A stretch of 64,000 nt of DNA, taken from positions 3,348,001-3,412,000 of the forward strand of contig AP026544.2 of NCBI GenBank assembly GCA_026075535.2, in the 5' to 3' direction. Both the position numbers and the translations under genes were made by a program. The notes below the pieces were generated by a model. That model was not told the DNA's origin and searched no databases. It worked only from the letters and a program-made list of their open reading frames with translations. This DNA comes from Tricholoma matsutake (lineage: Eukaryota > Basidiomycota > Agaricomycetes > Agaricales > Tricholomataceae). Of the stretch, positions 1 through 9,582 are shown one piece after another (position 1 is the first letter of the stretch; each line of letters begins with the position of its first letter).

Positions 1-2
1 CG

Positions 3-2051
3 CTGATGCACAAGGAGTGCAACGCAAATTTCCCAAAGTGGACTGCTGAACACCAATTTGCTTTCGAGAACATCAAACACCTGGTAGTCAGTCGAGATTG
101 CCTGACAGCAATCGACCACGAAGACCCAGGAGAAAACAAGATCTTTGTCACATGCGATGCAAGCAAGCGTAGAACTGGGGCGGTACTCGCTTTCGGTCCC
201 ACCTGGGAGTTTGCTCGACCTGTGGCATTTGAGAGTCATCAACTAAATAGTGCAGAACAGAACTACCCAGTCCACGAACAAGAGATGCTTGCTATAGTGC
301 GAGCATTGAAGAAATGGAGAGTCGATCTTTTGGGAATGCACATCCACATCAGAACAGACCATAAAACATTGCAAAATTTCGATTTTCAATGGGACTTATC
401 TCAACGCCAAGCTCGGTAGATGGAATACATGTCCCAGTACAAATACGACATCACTTACATCCACAGAGAGAGAAATACTGTGGCTGATGCCTTATCACGA
501 CTTCCCGACTCTGTCAATGACAACCCTACAAGTATATTGGTGTTATCCGTGTTCACCATATCCAGCGACCCGAAACTGATTACGAGGATCAAAAACAGCT
601 ACAAGGCAGATCCCTGGTGTGTAGGGATCCTAGACGATCTGCAGCGAGGTGTTATAGACAACAAGCTTCATATCATGCTCAAGCATGGTCTACTGTTTTT
701 CAGTAACCGGCTGGTGATACCCAAATACAAGAACCTGCGTGAACACCTTTTCCAGTTAGCCCACGACAACCTCGGACATTTCGGGGCTGAGAAATCATAC
801 GCAAACCTACGGGATGATTTCTACTGGCCAAATATGAGAAGAGACCTTGCAAATGGGTATGTACTCGGATGCCCAGATTGCCAGAGAAACAAATCAAGCA
901 CCACCAAATGCGCAGGGCCTCTCCACCCATTACCCATCCCAGACAGAAGGTTTGACTCAGTGGCGATAGAATTTGTAGGACCACTTCCTAAGGACGATGG
1001 GTTTGATGCGATCGTCACAATGACAGACAGGCTTGGGGCTGATATTCAGATATCCATGTGTACCTCTGACATGACAGCCGAGGACTTTGCGTACGTTTTC
1101 TTCGATAAATGGTATTGCGAAAATGGTTGCCCTCTGGAAATTATCAGCAATCGCGATAAGATCTTCATTTCGAAATTTTGGTGAGCATTAATGAAACTCT
1201 CGGGTGTTCAACACAAGATGTCTACTTCGTATCACCCCCAAACGGATGGATCATCAGAATGGACAAACAAGACGTTGGTACAGTGTCTCCATTTCCATGT
1301 CGAGCGTAATCAGAAAGGCTGGGCTAAAGCACTGCCTAAGGTCCGCTTCGATATCATGAATAGTGTGAATGTGTCTACTGGCATGTCACCATTCATGTTG
1401 AAGACAGGACGATCACCGAGGTTACTACCCCCCCTCATCTCACCAATGCCACCCACTGACGAGCCAATCAAGGAAGAGATGGCATGGTCATTCTTAGCAG
1501 AAATGGCTGAACTTACACAGGCGGCAAGGGACAGCCTCCTGGCAGCTAAGGTGAACCAAATGCATGCAGCAAACAAAAGCAGAGGCCTGGATCCCGCATA
1601 CAAAGTGGGGGAGAAAGTTATGCTTGCTACTGCACATCGTTGGCGGGATTACATGCAGGGGAAGGACGGACGGGTAGCTAAGTTTATGCCTCATTTTGAC
1701 GGACCATACAAAATATTACGCACACATCCAGAAACCTCGAGTTACACCCTCCAGCTGCCACCGTCCTCGAAAGCATTCCCAACATTCCACGTCTCACACC
1801 TATGGAAACACATCCCAAATGACGATGAACTCTTCCTGGGGCGGGCTCGCCATGCACCAAAACCACTGGTCACATCCGATGGTACAACCGAATACTTCAT
1901 AGAGAAGATAATGGAGCATCATCCTTGTGGGAGAGGTTACCAGTACCTCATTCGCTGGACAGGCTATGGCCTGGAACACGACCTGTGGTTACCAAAATTG
2001 GAACTGATCGATACGGAGGCTCTGGCAAAGTGGGAAGCACACAGCCAATAG
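3..2051 (+). pseudogene. Ty3/Gypsy pol fragment: RNase H, integrase, chromodomain
   Basis: This is the 3' half of a Ty3/Gypsy polyprotein, open at the window edge. In order it shows the end of the reverse transcriptase and RNase H (VTCDASKRRTGAVL, then IRTDHKTL), an integrase zinc-binding region (HDNLGH, then CPDC), the integrase core, and a C-terminal chromodomain (YLIRWTGYGLEHDLWLP, about 1930-2030). One reading frame runs throughout but is cut by TAG at 417-419 and TGA at 1182-1184. The first catalytic Asp of the integrase appears as Glu (AIEFVGP) and the second as Asn (SNRD), so the enzyme is probably dead even apart from the stops. The chromodomain places it among the chromoviruses, which target heterochromatin. 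It is a different family from copies A and B in this window. Confidence 0.9.
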
Positions 2052-2084
2052 AAAGCAGGTCATTTTTTCGAGACTGGGGCTTTT

Positions 2085-2131
2085 TTTTATGGGGAAGGTG
2101 CGAGTGTAAGAGAATCACCGCATTCTCTTAC
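2085..2131 (+). promoter_or_regulatory. Candidate polypurine tract and start of 3' LTR
   Basis: A purine-rich run (ATGGGGAAGGTGCGAG) lies about 40 bases after the pol stop and is followed by TGTAAGAGAAT at 2105, the usual place and form of a 3' LTR start. The first bases form a hairpin: GTAAGAGAAT pairs with ATTCTCTTAC across a six-base loop (2106-2131). I could not fix the LTR end; a TTACA near 2300-2304 is one possibility. Confidence 0.5.
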
Positions 2132-2327
2132 CAGCTTTCACAATACGCATTACATGAGGATGACTAATACACATGGTCACATGTTGATTGATCTTTATCG
2201 TACAATGTTTTAGATTATCATTCCCTTTTGAATCCATACCAAATTCCTGTTTACTTTGTCCCTCATCTCCTGAGTGCCTGAAGTACAGGAGTACTTTGGT
2301 TACAGAAACGAGAGCGAAAATAGTGTA

Positions 2328-2372
2328 ATGCGAGGATTTTTGAGGATTTTTGAGGATTTTTGAAGATTTTTT
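2328..2372. repeat. Short tandem repeat, GAGGATTTTT unit
   Basis: The 10-12 base unit GAGGATTTTT is repeated three times with a fourth degenerate unit (GAAGATTTTTT). It lies in AT-rich sequence without a gene. The stretch 2373-2780 shows nothing else recognisable. Confidence 0.7.
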
Positions 2373-2789
2373 AAGAAGTTTAGTGTAAAACTGAATAAGA
2401 CTAAACTGAACTCTCAAATCACTGCAATCTGGGAGGAAGATGATGACTTTCTTTTTTTTCTTTGTATCTAGTACATCTTTTTATATAAAATAAAGAAACT
2501 ACCTAAAAAGGCTAGAGAACATGAGGCAAACATGTGGAAAACTCAAGGCAAAAGACAATAGAAGTATATCAGAACAATAAAGCGAGACTAGAAAGGGTGA
2601 ATATAACACATGATGAAAAAATAATAAGAAAGAATAGCTAAAAGTGGACTGTCCTTGTTATAAATTGCATAAAACATTGGAAACTGCTTCAAGCAGATTG
2701 TATGCATGCACATGCAGTCAAAATGTGCTCAATATACTCAAGATAGTGTCCCATGTGTCCAGCATGCATCCAAAGATCATTCAAATAGG

Positions 2790-3121
2790 AAATACTGTGT
2801 CCGAAGATGTTTTTTGAGGTTCAAGGTTTTTCAAAGATTTTTGAAGTTTCTTTGGACTTTGTTCATGGCCCGAAATTGGTGCAATATTGCTCGAAACTGG
2901 TTCAGAACTCATCAACAATGTTCCAAGTGTATATTCTGAGCTGTATGAAGGTTGGGGGAATTGTATTACAGTGGCTGAAGGCATGCAAAGAATTTCAAAG
3001 CATTGTTCGAGGTGTTGTGAAGAATTTCAAAGCATTTTCATGACTTTGTAGAGGTTCATAGAACTTTGGAGGTGTTTGCATGGGTTTGTAGAGCCTTGTA
3101 GAGGTCTGTAGAGACTCATAG
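2790..3121. repeat. Degenerate TTTGAAG/CTTCAAA-rich repeat
   Basis: The stretch is built of loosely repeated words such as TTTTTCAAAGATTTTTGAAG, AATTTCAAAGCATT (twice) and TTTGTAGAG (several times). The reverse-complement style recurs at 44,570-44,660 and 45,100-45,350 (CCTCGAACATCTTCAAAC). It looks like an old satellite-like or simple-sequence array. No coding potential is evident. Confidence 0.45.
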
Positions 3122-3526
3122 AGCTTTGACAATGATCGTAGATGTGTTTTCCAAGCTTGAAAGACAAGGTGGACCTATCAATGAGTCAAGAAATTGGGAT
3201 AGTTGTTGAATGGCATAGGAAATGTTGGGACGTGTAGAGATGGCAAGATATAAGAGGCAACTGACTAGTGAATGGTAGGGTAGTCCTTGTAGCTTAGTTT
3301 GCATGTCAGATGTAAGAGTCAACCGATTGACTCATCACAATTTTTGTCCAGGTTCCATTGGTGCAGACAATGGATGAGAGTCAGCCTGACCAAATTGTGA
3401 GACAATCTTGTCAATCAGTGCTGTCTGCAACAACACCACTGTACAATGTGCTAAATCCCAGGCAATAGCAATGCCGACAACAAACCATGCTGTCCCATGA
3501 CACTTCCTTGAGGATGCCCAACACAA
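3116..3526 (-). pseudogene. Ty1/Copia reverse transcriptase fragment
   Basis: On the minus strand the frame reads GIAIAWDLAHCTVVLLQTAL, then DKIVSQFGQADSHPLSAPM, then a stop at 3335-3337, then LLYLAISTRPNISYAIQQLS in the same frame. These are the hallmarks of the reverse transcriptase to RNase H connection of Ty1/Copia elements (the LLYLA-TRPDI-YAV block). The fragment covers about 130 residues of a roughly 1,400-residue polyprotein and has no LTRs. It is the only Copia relic in the window. The recognisable part ends near 3496, where a family A Gypsy sequence on the other strand begins. Confidence 0.8.
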
Positions 3527-5306
3527 GGTGGAAATTTGGATGGATCACAAGAATCTCAAGTACTTTATGGTGGCCAAGAAATTGAACTGTTGTCAAGCTC
3601 GTTGGTCCCTGTATCTATCCAGATTCGAGTTCTCCTTGCACCACCATCTGGGTCACAGCATGGGGAAGACTGATGCCCTCTTCTGATGTGCAGACCATGG
3701 GGATGGCAGTGATGACAATCAAAACATTGTATTGTTGCAGCCAGACCTGTTCACCATTTGGGCACTGGAGGGCATCACACCCCAGGGTGAGGAGTGGGAC
3801 ATCCTACACAACATTTGTTGCGCAAACCATAGTGGTTTACATGAGGATGTTGTTGCCTGAGCTATTAAAGAACTGAGGAAGGGATCCACCCTTTCCTTGC
3901 ATGTGGCAGAGTGGGCTGAAAAGGAGGACTTGTTGTATTTCAGGGATTGCATCTATGTCACCAACAACCCAGACCTTCACCAGTGCATCATATCCCAACA
4001 CCATGACTCACAGATTGCTGGTCATCCTGGACACTGGAAAACCTTGGAGCTCACCTCATGGAATTATTGGTGGCCACAAATGTCACGGCTCATTGGTCAG
4101 TATTGTTGTACTTGTGACCTTTGCTTATGCACCAAGATTCCTCATCACAAACCCATTGGCAAGCTACACCCTCTTTCTGTTCCAGAGAGTCATTGGGATG
4201 TTGTCAGTGTCAACCTTGTGGTGGAGTTGCCAGATGTGCACAGCTGATTCAGTGGGAAAATGCTCTCACTTCATTCCCACTCACACCACTGTTAGCACCC
4301 TGGGTGCCTGACTCTATCTCCACCATGTGTGGAAATTACATGGACTTCCTGGCACTTTCCTCTCTGACTGTGGCCCTCAGTTTGTGGCAGACTTCACTTG
4401 CAAGCTGTACCAACTTCTGGGGATCAAACTCCTTGCTTTCACTGCCTATCACCCACAAACTGATGGCCAGACTGAGTGAGTCAACCAGGAACTGGAGCAG
4501 TACATCTGCATCTTCATCAATGAGTGCCAGGACAATTGGGACAATCTTCTCCTCTTGGCCAAGTTTGGATAAAACAACCATGTCCATGCTTCCACTCAAC
4601 AGACCCCTTTCCTCTTAGACACTGGACAGCATCCACACATGGGATTTGAACCTCACTAAACTCCCTCACACATCGAGATGGTGAATGAGTTCACAGAACA
4701 CATGTGGGATAGCTTGGAGGAGGCAAAGACAGCCTCAGCAAAGGTGAAGGATGACATGGCATGCTTTTACAACCAATGCCATTCTCTGACCCCTCAGTAC
4801 AAGGTTGGTGATTGAGTTTATCTTGACTCCAGTGACATCTCCACTACACATCCATCCAAGAAAGTCGCTCATCACTTCCTGGGACCTTTCCCCATTGTCA
4901 AGTGTGTTGGAATGCATGCCTATCATCTATGCCTCCCAGCCTCCATGTCCAGACTCCACCCAGTCTTCCATGTCATCAAACTCCTTCCTGCTCCCCCAGA
5001 TCCATTCCCGGGATGCCATTCATGTCCACCACCACTGCCTACAGTGATCGAAGGAGAACCCCAGTACAAAGTCGAGTTGATCTTGGACAGCCAGTTGCAT
5101 TGAGGAAAACTCCAGTATTTGGTGCACTGGAAGGGTTATGGGTATGAGGAGAACTGATGGGTCAAAGAGTCCAATGTGAATGCCTCTTGATTAGTCAAGG
5201 AATTCCACTGATGGCACACTGCTGCACTGTGTCACATTCAAGTCACTGACTTTGGTCGTATGCAATTTCGAATGTATTGGGGTGATGCATCTTAGAGAGG
5301 GGGTGA
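3497..5306 (+). pseudogene. Family A Ty3/Gypsy pol remnant (copy A2): RNase H, integrase, chromodomain
   Basis: This stretch aligns base by base with 26,375-28,208 of the full-length copy A1, beginning inside RNase H (ACACTTCCT, then GATGCCCAACACAAGG). It continues through the integrase zinc finger (HQCIISQHHDSQIAGHPGHW; CDLCLC), the core, and the chromodomain region near 5107-5165. It is 5'-truncated at the Copia scrap. Many differences from A1 are C to T or G to A, and every frame is interrupted. Examples are TGA for the Arg in TER-VNQ at 4474-4482 and TGA in place of GATCAA at 4810-4815. The transition-rich decay suggests that it is much older than A1. Confidence 0.9.
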
Positions 5307-5669
5307 TGTAAGGGGACTAGGGGATGCCCCATGTGTTTTTCCTATTTTGAATGTTTGTCCTATATCTTTCCTCACTTCATTTCCTCCTATTCTTCATTTT
5401 CTATGATTTTTCCTTATTTTATTACTAATTTTCCCTTCTATCACATTTGTGCATGTTGACAGTTTTATATTTAGAGGCAGAGCACCCCTTCCAACATCTA
5501 CCCCTTGGTATGATGTCATTTGGCAGCCTTGATCTGCCTACTCTGCCTTTTCTATTTTTAGATTATTATTTGATTTTTGCAGTCTTCACATATACTGGGC
5601 ATTGGCAAAGGGGTCCTCAGAGTCTTCTCTTTGGATTTCCCTTTGCTAGAGGCTGAGGTTGCCCTTATA
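5307..5669 (+). repeat. Family A 3' LTR of copy A2
   Basis: The LTR starts TGTAAGGGGACTAGG directly after the purine tract AGAGAGGGGGTGA and ends GCCCTTATA. It is 363 bp against 426-428 bp in A1. The missing 60 or so bases are exactly one period of the repeated 20-mer TTCGGATTTCCCTTTGCTAG found twice in the A1 LTRs. Either A2 lost a unit by repeat recombination or it represents the ancestral single-unit form. Confidence 0.88.
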
Positions 5670-6017
5670 GGTGTTTCACACCACAACTATAGGGAAATAC
5701 CTAAGAGAACACAACTGGGGTCCCCTAGGCATATATTTAAGTTTATATACTATGCTACATATATTGTACATTGTTGCTACTGATGTGCACATACATATCA
5801 ATGCATGTGAAATAAAATTCCCACCCCTCACATGTGCAGTGCACTTCTGCATAATTCAATGTAATAAAATAAAAATAAAAACTTTATTATGTAATGGGCT
5901 GTTTTCTCACATTACTCCCCTTTTATGCCTCAACTTCCAGGCAAGAAAATATAGTATTTGTCCACTCTGTGAAATTTTGGTAAGGCCAGAATTTCATCCC
6001 CTCATACACCATTCTTG
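5670..6017. other. Unannotated AT-rich spacer
   Basis: AT-rich sequence between the A2 LTR and the long hairpin. I see no gene, repeat or RNA in it. The short ORFs here have no recognisable content. Confidence 0.5.
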
Positions 6018-6418
6018 AAATGGGACATGGATAGTATTGCCTTGACCAACTTGGGGCATTCTTGTATTTTGAAAATAACTTGTAACAAAGCACTCAGCCT
6101 GCTTAGTGTTGAGAGAGGATCCAGTGACTGTTGGGGCTCCCTATCTATGGAAATATTTCCAGAATTATATACAATTTATTGGAATTAATATTGCCTTTGA
6201 CTCATTTTTTGCTGATTGATTTGCAAAAAATGAGTCAAAGGCAATATCAATTCCAATATATTGTATGGAACTCTGAGAATATTTATATAAATAGGGACCC
6301 CCAAAGGTCAATGGGTCCTCTCCCAATGCTAAGCAGGCTGAGTGTGTTGTGTCAAGTTATTTTAAGAATACAAAAATGCCCCAAGTCAGTCAAGGCAACA
6401 CTAGACATGGAGCATTTG
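6018..6418. repeat. Long hairpin (fold-back) element, arms about 180-190 bp
   Basis: The left arm (about 6018-6212) and right arm (6223-6418) are inverted copies separated by a ten-base loop, TGATTGATTT. Matching blocks include ACTTGGGGCATT/AATGCCCCAAGT, CTCAGCCTGCTTAG/CTAAGCAGGCTGAG, GGCAATAT/ATATTGCC and the inner TTTGACTCATTTTTTGC/GCAAAAAATGAGTCAAA. By eye, arm identity is roughly 80 percent. No clear target duplication is visible. The structure resembles a fold-back MITE, and a transcript through it would form a long imperfect double-stranded RNA. Confidence 0.8.
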
Positions 6419-6569
6419 GATTATGCTCAAAGAATTGGGCAATTGTGTTGCACTTGCTTACAATTCTCCTCAGGTTCCTAGAGTTATTTTCATTGGTATA
6501 GTCTTTCCACTTAGTTAGGAATTCTAATTTGTTTCATCAAAGCCAGAAATCTAGGATGTCTTTGACTAA

Positions 6570-7494
6570 TTATTCTGGAGCACCTGCTATAGTTATTAGA
6601 GCCTGTGGCATAGTTTGTTGGCCAGGCATAGTGGGCAGGCAGTAGGGGCATAGGCAGGATATATTTATCCTGGGATCAATCTTGAATGATTGGGGTGATT
6701 TTAGTACTACCACATTGGGCAAAATTACTTTAGAGATCACATATGGGCTAACTTGTTTCTCTGTGAGCTTCCTAGAAGGTTGTGGAGTATTGAGGTCCTT
6801 GGTACTTAGGCATACCAAGTCACCAACATTGTACTCTGGAGTGGGGGCTGAGTATGATCTGCCTTGCACATCATATCATCATGTGCTTTCACTAATGCTG
6901 CTTCCACTTCTGTCTGTACCTTTTGCATCTTAGATACAAAGTCTTTTACTGATTGTATCTGGACCTCCCTTTGGGGTTCTATTCCCATGTGGGGATGATA
7001 CATACCTGTAATTAGCAAAGAAGGGTGACATTTGGGTAGCTGAATGGAATGTATTAATGTGGGAAAATTCAGCAATTGCCACCCATTTGGGCCAGTCAGT
7101 TTGTCAGTAGTTAACAAACATGTGTAGGTACTGCTCCAACTCCTGGTTCATTCTCTCTGTCTGCCCATATGTCTGTGGGTGGTATGCCATAGATAATTTG
7201 GTTTGAATACCCAATATGTTATTATAAACATGGAAGTGAATGGTATCAGGTAATCTGTGTAATCTCCATACATGATTTAGGTAGAGGTGTGCCAAGCCTA
7301 ATGACAAGGTTTCCATAGTGGTAGGAGTAATATGGACCTCTTTGGTAAAGTTGTCACATACTATGAATACAGTATCATATCCCTGAGCTTCACATAATCC
7401 TGTGATAAAATCTATGGATATATCTCGCCATGGTACTTTCAATATGAGGTTCAGCATTAATTTCCCAGCAGGTTTCTCTGGAAATTTCTTGCCC
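6570..7494 (-). pseudogene. Family D Ty3/Gypsy integrase fragment
   Basis: Read on the minus strand, it gives KVPWRDISIDFITGLCEAQGY, FTKEVHITPTTMETLSLGLA, LSMAYHPQTYGQTERMNQEL, then PHMGIEPQREVQIQSVKDFV and YNVGDLVCLSTKDL. This is the integrase core and C-terminal region of a Ty3/Gypsy element. The frame changes at about 7105 and again near 6860. The core Asp (IDFITG) and Glu (TERMNQE) are present, but part of the core between them is missing. The same family appears twice at 59,963-61,124. No LTR accompanies it. Confidence 0.85.
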
Positions 7495-7780
7495 CAAGGA
7501 TGAATGGCGGGGACAATGTGGTAGTGGTGAGGGCAACAATGGATGGGATGGGAAACAACAACATGAACAACAATGGATGGCAGGGACAACGGGGATGGTG
7601 AATGGCAGGGAACAACAAACAGTGGAGAATGATGGATGATGGAGATGACAAACAGTGAAGACAATGAATGACAGGGAACAATGACTGACAGGGATGATGA
7701 ACAGCAGAGACAGCCAGTGGCAGGGACAACGAAGATGAACAGTGGGGCCAACGAACAGCAGGGATGACAACAGCAAGCAC
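7495..7780. repeat. Low-complexity GGCAGGGACAACGA-type repeat, left part of a family E-like copy split by B2
   Basis: The stretch consists of degenerate units such as ATGGATGGCAGGGACAACGG and GAATGGCAGGGAACAAC. It resembles 58,050-58,380. With 15,173-15,300 it forms one continuous copy interrupted by element B2, because the AGCAC at both B2 edges is the target duplication. Confidence 0.6.
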
Positions 7781-8446
7781 TGTTACAATTTGTTATCTGG
7801 ACCCACAAGACCGGGCACTTCATTTTTCTTATTTGACTTGACTCACTTCCAACGGGAGACACCTTGACGCATGGCGACTCCATGCACCCGAACCCACTCC
7901 CATGCATGCTGTGATATGACAGCCCTTTGACATGAGGTCCATGATGTCGGACACTCACGATTGACATCGGATCCTTGACGTTGGATCTGTAACATCAGAC
8001 GTCTCATGCCAGGCATAAGGCTATTCTCTTATTGATCCCTGACATGCTGCGCCACAGCACTCCGTGACATCGGACGCCTCATGCAAGGCATGAGGCCTGT
8101 CTTTTCTATTGTTCTTTCTATTTATACTTGATAACGATCCTACATTCCGATTGGACAATAGATATCTTTGAACCATATATAAGCTGTAGTAATACTGCCT
8201 GTATTCCTCAGCTTGACCTAATTCAACCAACGGTCTTAGACTCAACCAGAACACTCGACAGCTTAGGAAGTCCCTAGCTGTGATAAACTCAAACTCAACA
8301 GTTGGAAAGCCTCCAACTGTGATACACGAACAGACGGTCTACTCAGAAAGCATCTGAGTACGGATAGCTGTATCGACTTAGGAAGCACCAAGTCCAGATT
8401 AGAACCCGATTACAATCAGGCTGAGTTAAGACCTATAGTCTTAACA
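7781..8446 (+). repeat. Family B 5' LTR of B2
   Basis: The 666-bp LTR starts TGTTACAATTTGTTATC and ends ATAGTCTTAACA. A TATA box (CATATATAAG, 8174-8183) lies about 30 bases before TCAGCTTGACCT (8208-8219), the predicted transcript start, which is complementary to the primer site. Short palindromes (GCTGCGCCGCAGC-like and CCTCATGCAAGGCATGAGG) fill its middle. It is 78 bp longer than the 3' LTR, which has lost a segment between two GACAT words. Confidence 0.93.
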
Positions 8447-8448
8447 AA

Positions 8449-8460
8449 AGGTCAAGCTGA
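8449..8460 (+). promoter_or_regulatory. Self-primer binding site of B2
   Basis: AGGTCAAGCTGA starts two bases after the 5' LTR and is the exact reverse complement of TCAGCTTGACCT at 8208-8219 in the LTR, where a TATA box predicts the RNA to start. In Tf1/sushi elements the RNA 5' end folds back to prime reverse transcription; this arrangement fits that mode. There is no TGG start expected of a tRNA-primed site. B1 has the same pair. Confidence 0.75.
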
Positions 8461-8493
8461 TCTACACCGTCCACCTACCTAGGTGCAGACACA

Positions 8494-9582
8494 ATGTCTT
8501 TCAGACAAAGCCCAAATAGACCTCCAACTGGAGCATCATCATCAGGAAGAACCCTGTGGTATAGATACCAGGGTTGACTAGTACAATACTCAGAACCAGC
8601 ACAGAAGTGGTTCTCAAGGAGAACCAGTGACGAAGAACCCCGATACCTCGACGAAGAGGATTTTAGATCCTTCGATAAAGAAGAAACCCCAGAACGAGAT
8701 CCATTCTCCCTATCCAACAACAACGCCAACATGTCTACCGAACCCACCGCATCTACCAAGGAGATTAGAATCTGAACCCCCTCTGACTTCACAGGGGACT
8801 GAACAAGAACTGCAAAGTTCTTACAAGAAGTAAAACTCTATTTGAGAGTGAACCATGGAATCTATGACACCGATGAAAAGAAAATCATCTTCGCATTGTC
8901 ATTTATGAACAGAGGAACCGCCGCGCCCTGGGCACAGACATGGGCAGAGAAGGAAGACCTAGGAACATGGTTGACCTTCAAAGTGGCGCTCAAAATGGCA
9001 TTCACACCGATTGACAAAGCTGGCAGAGCCAGGACAGACATGAAAACATTGAAGCAGGGACAGGACCTGGAGGACTACATAGTGCAGTTCTGAATCCTGC
9101 GAGAGAAGGTGGGAATCAATGATGACACCGCCCTCATCGAGCTCTTCATGGATGGACTGAACCCAAGACTCCTCGAGAGAGTCTTTAACATGGAAACAAT
9201 CCCCACCACGTTAGAAGGGATGATCAACGCTGCCTCCAAGTATGACAGACAATGGAGAAGAGCAAGAGCCATAGCTGGGAAGGCACAAGAGGCCTTAGCA
9301 AGGAAGCTGCCCAACTCCAAATCAAAGGAAGGCCCACTCGAGATCAACCGACTCTCCAACACAGAGAGGATCGAGCACATGAAGAAGGGATTATGCTTTG
9401 TGTGCCACCAACCAGGACACAGAGCAACCGAACATAAGAAAGGGGAGACAAGGACTGAGGACCGGCCTTTCCCAAAGAACAAAGGCAGAGAAGCCTACTC
9501 GAAGATCTGAGCGATCATGAAAGAACTCGACGAAGAAGGAAAGGAGAAAGCTCTTGCCTTAATAGGGGACGAGGGTTTTTAA
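8494..9582 (+). pseudogene. gag: Gag of element B2, with in-frame stops
   Basis: The frame starts at MSFRQSPNRPP and ends at TAA 9580-9582, 362 codons. It contains the retrotransposon Gag core (WAQTWAEKEDLGTWLTF through RTDMKTLKQGQDLEDYIVQF) and one zinc knuckle, CFVCHQPGHRATEH, whose last position is His instead of Cys. Gag forms the particle and binds the RNA. TGA stops fall at 8575, 8773, 8800, 9091 and 9508. At each one B1 has CGA or CAA at the same codon, so the ancestor had CGA and each strand has been deaminated in one copy or the other. The start was chosen because MSFRQS is conserved in both copies. The product could not be made now. Confidence 0.9.
9573..9582 (+). promoter_or_regulatory. 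-1 ribosomal frameshift site at the gag-pol junction
   Basis: The heptamer G GGT TTT (9573-9579) is in phase with gag and directly precedes its TAA stop. It has the X XXY YYZ form of -1 slippery sites. Slipping back one base gives GGG TTT TTA AAG, and the -1 frame then runs open into the protease. The site and stop are unchanged in B1 despite heavy decay elsewhere. Confidence 0.7.

Noticed and set aside
2105..2131. A transcription terminator hairpin
   Set aside because: It is the start of a candidate LTR directly after a purine tract; intrinsic terminators of this type are not used by fungal nuclear genes.
7104..7967. A 287-codon minus-strand frame that could be taken as one protein
   Set aside because: Only its last 130 or so codons are family D integrase. 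The first half translates part of the B2 LTR and the low-complexity repeat, and it crosses a proven element boundary (7,781).
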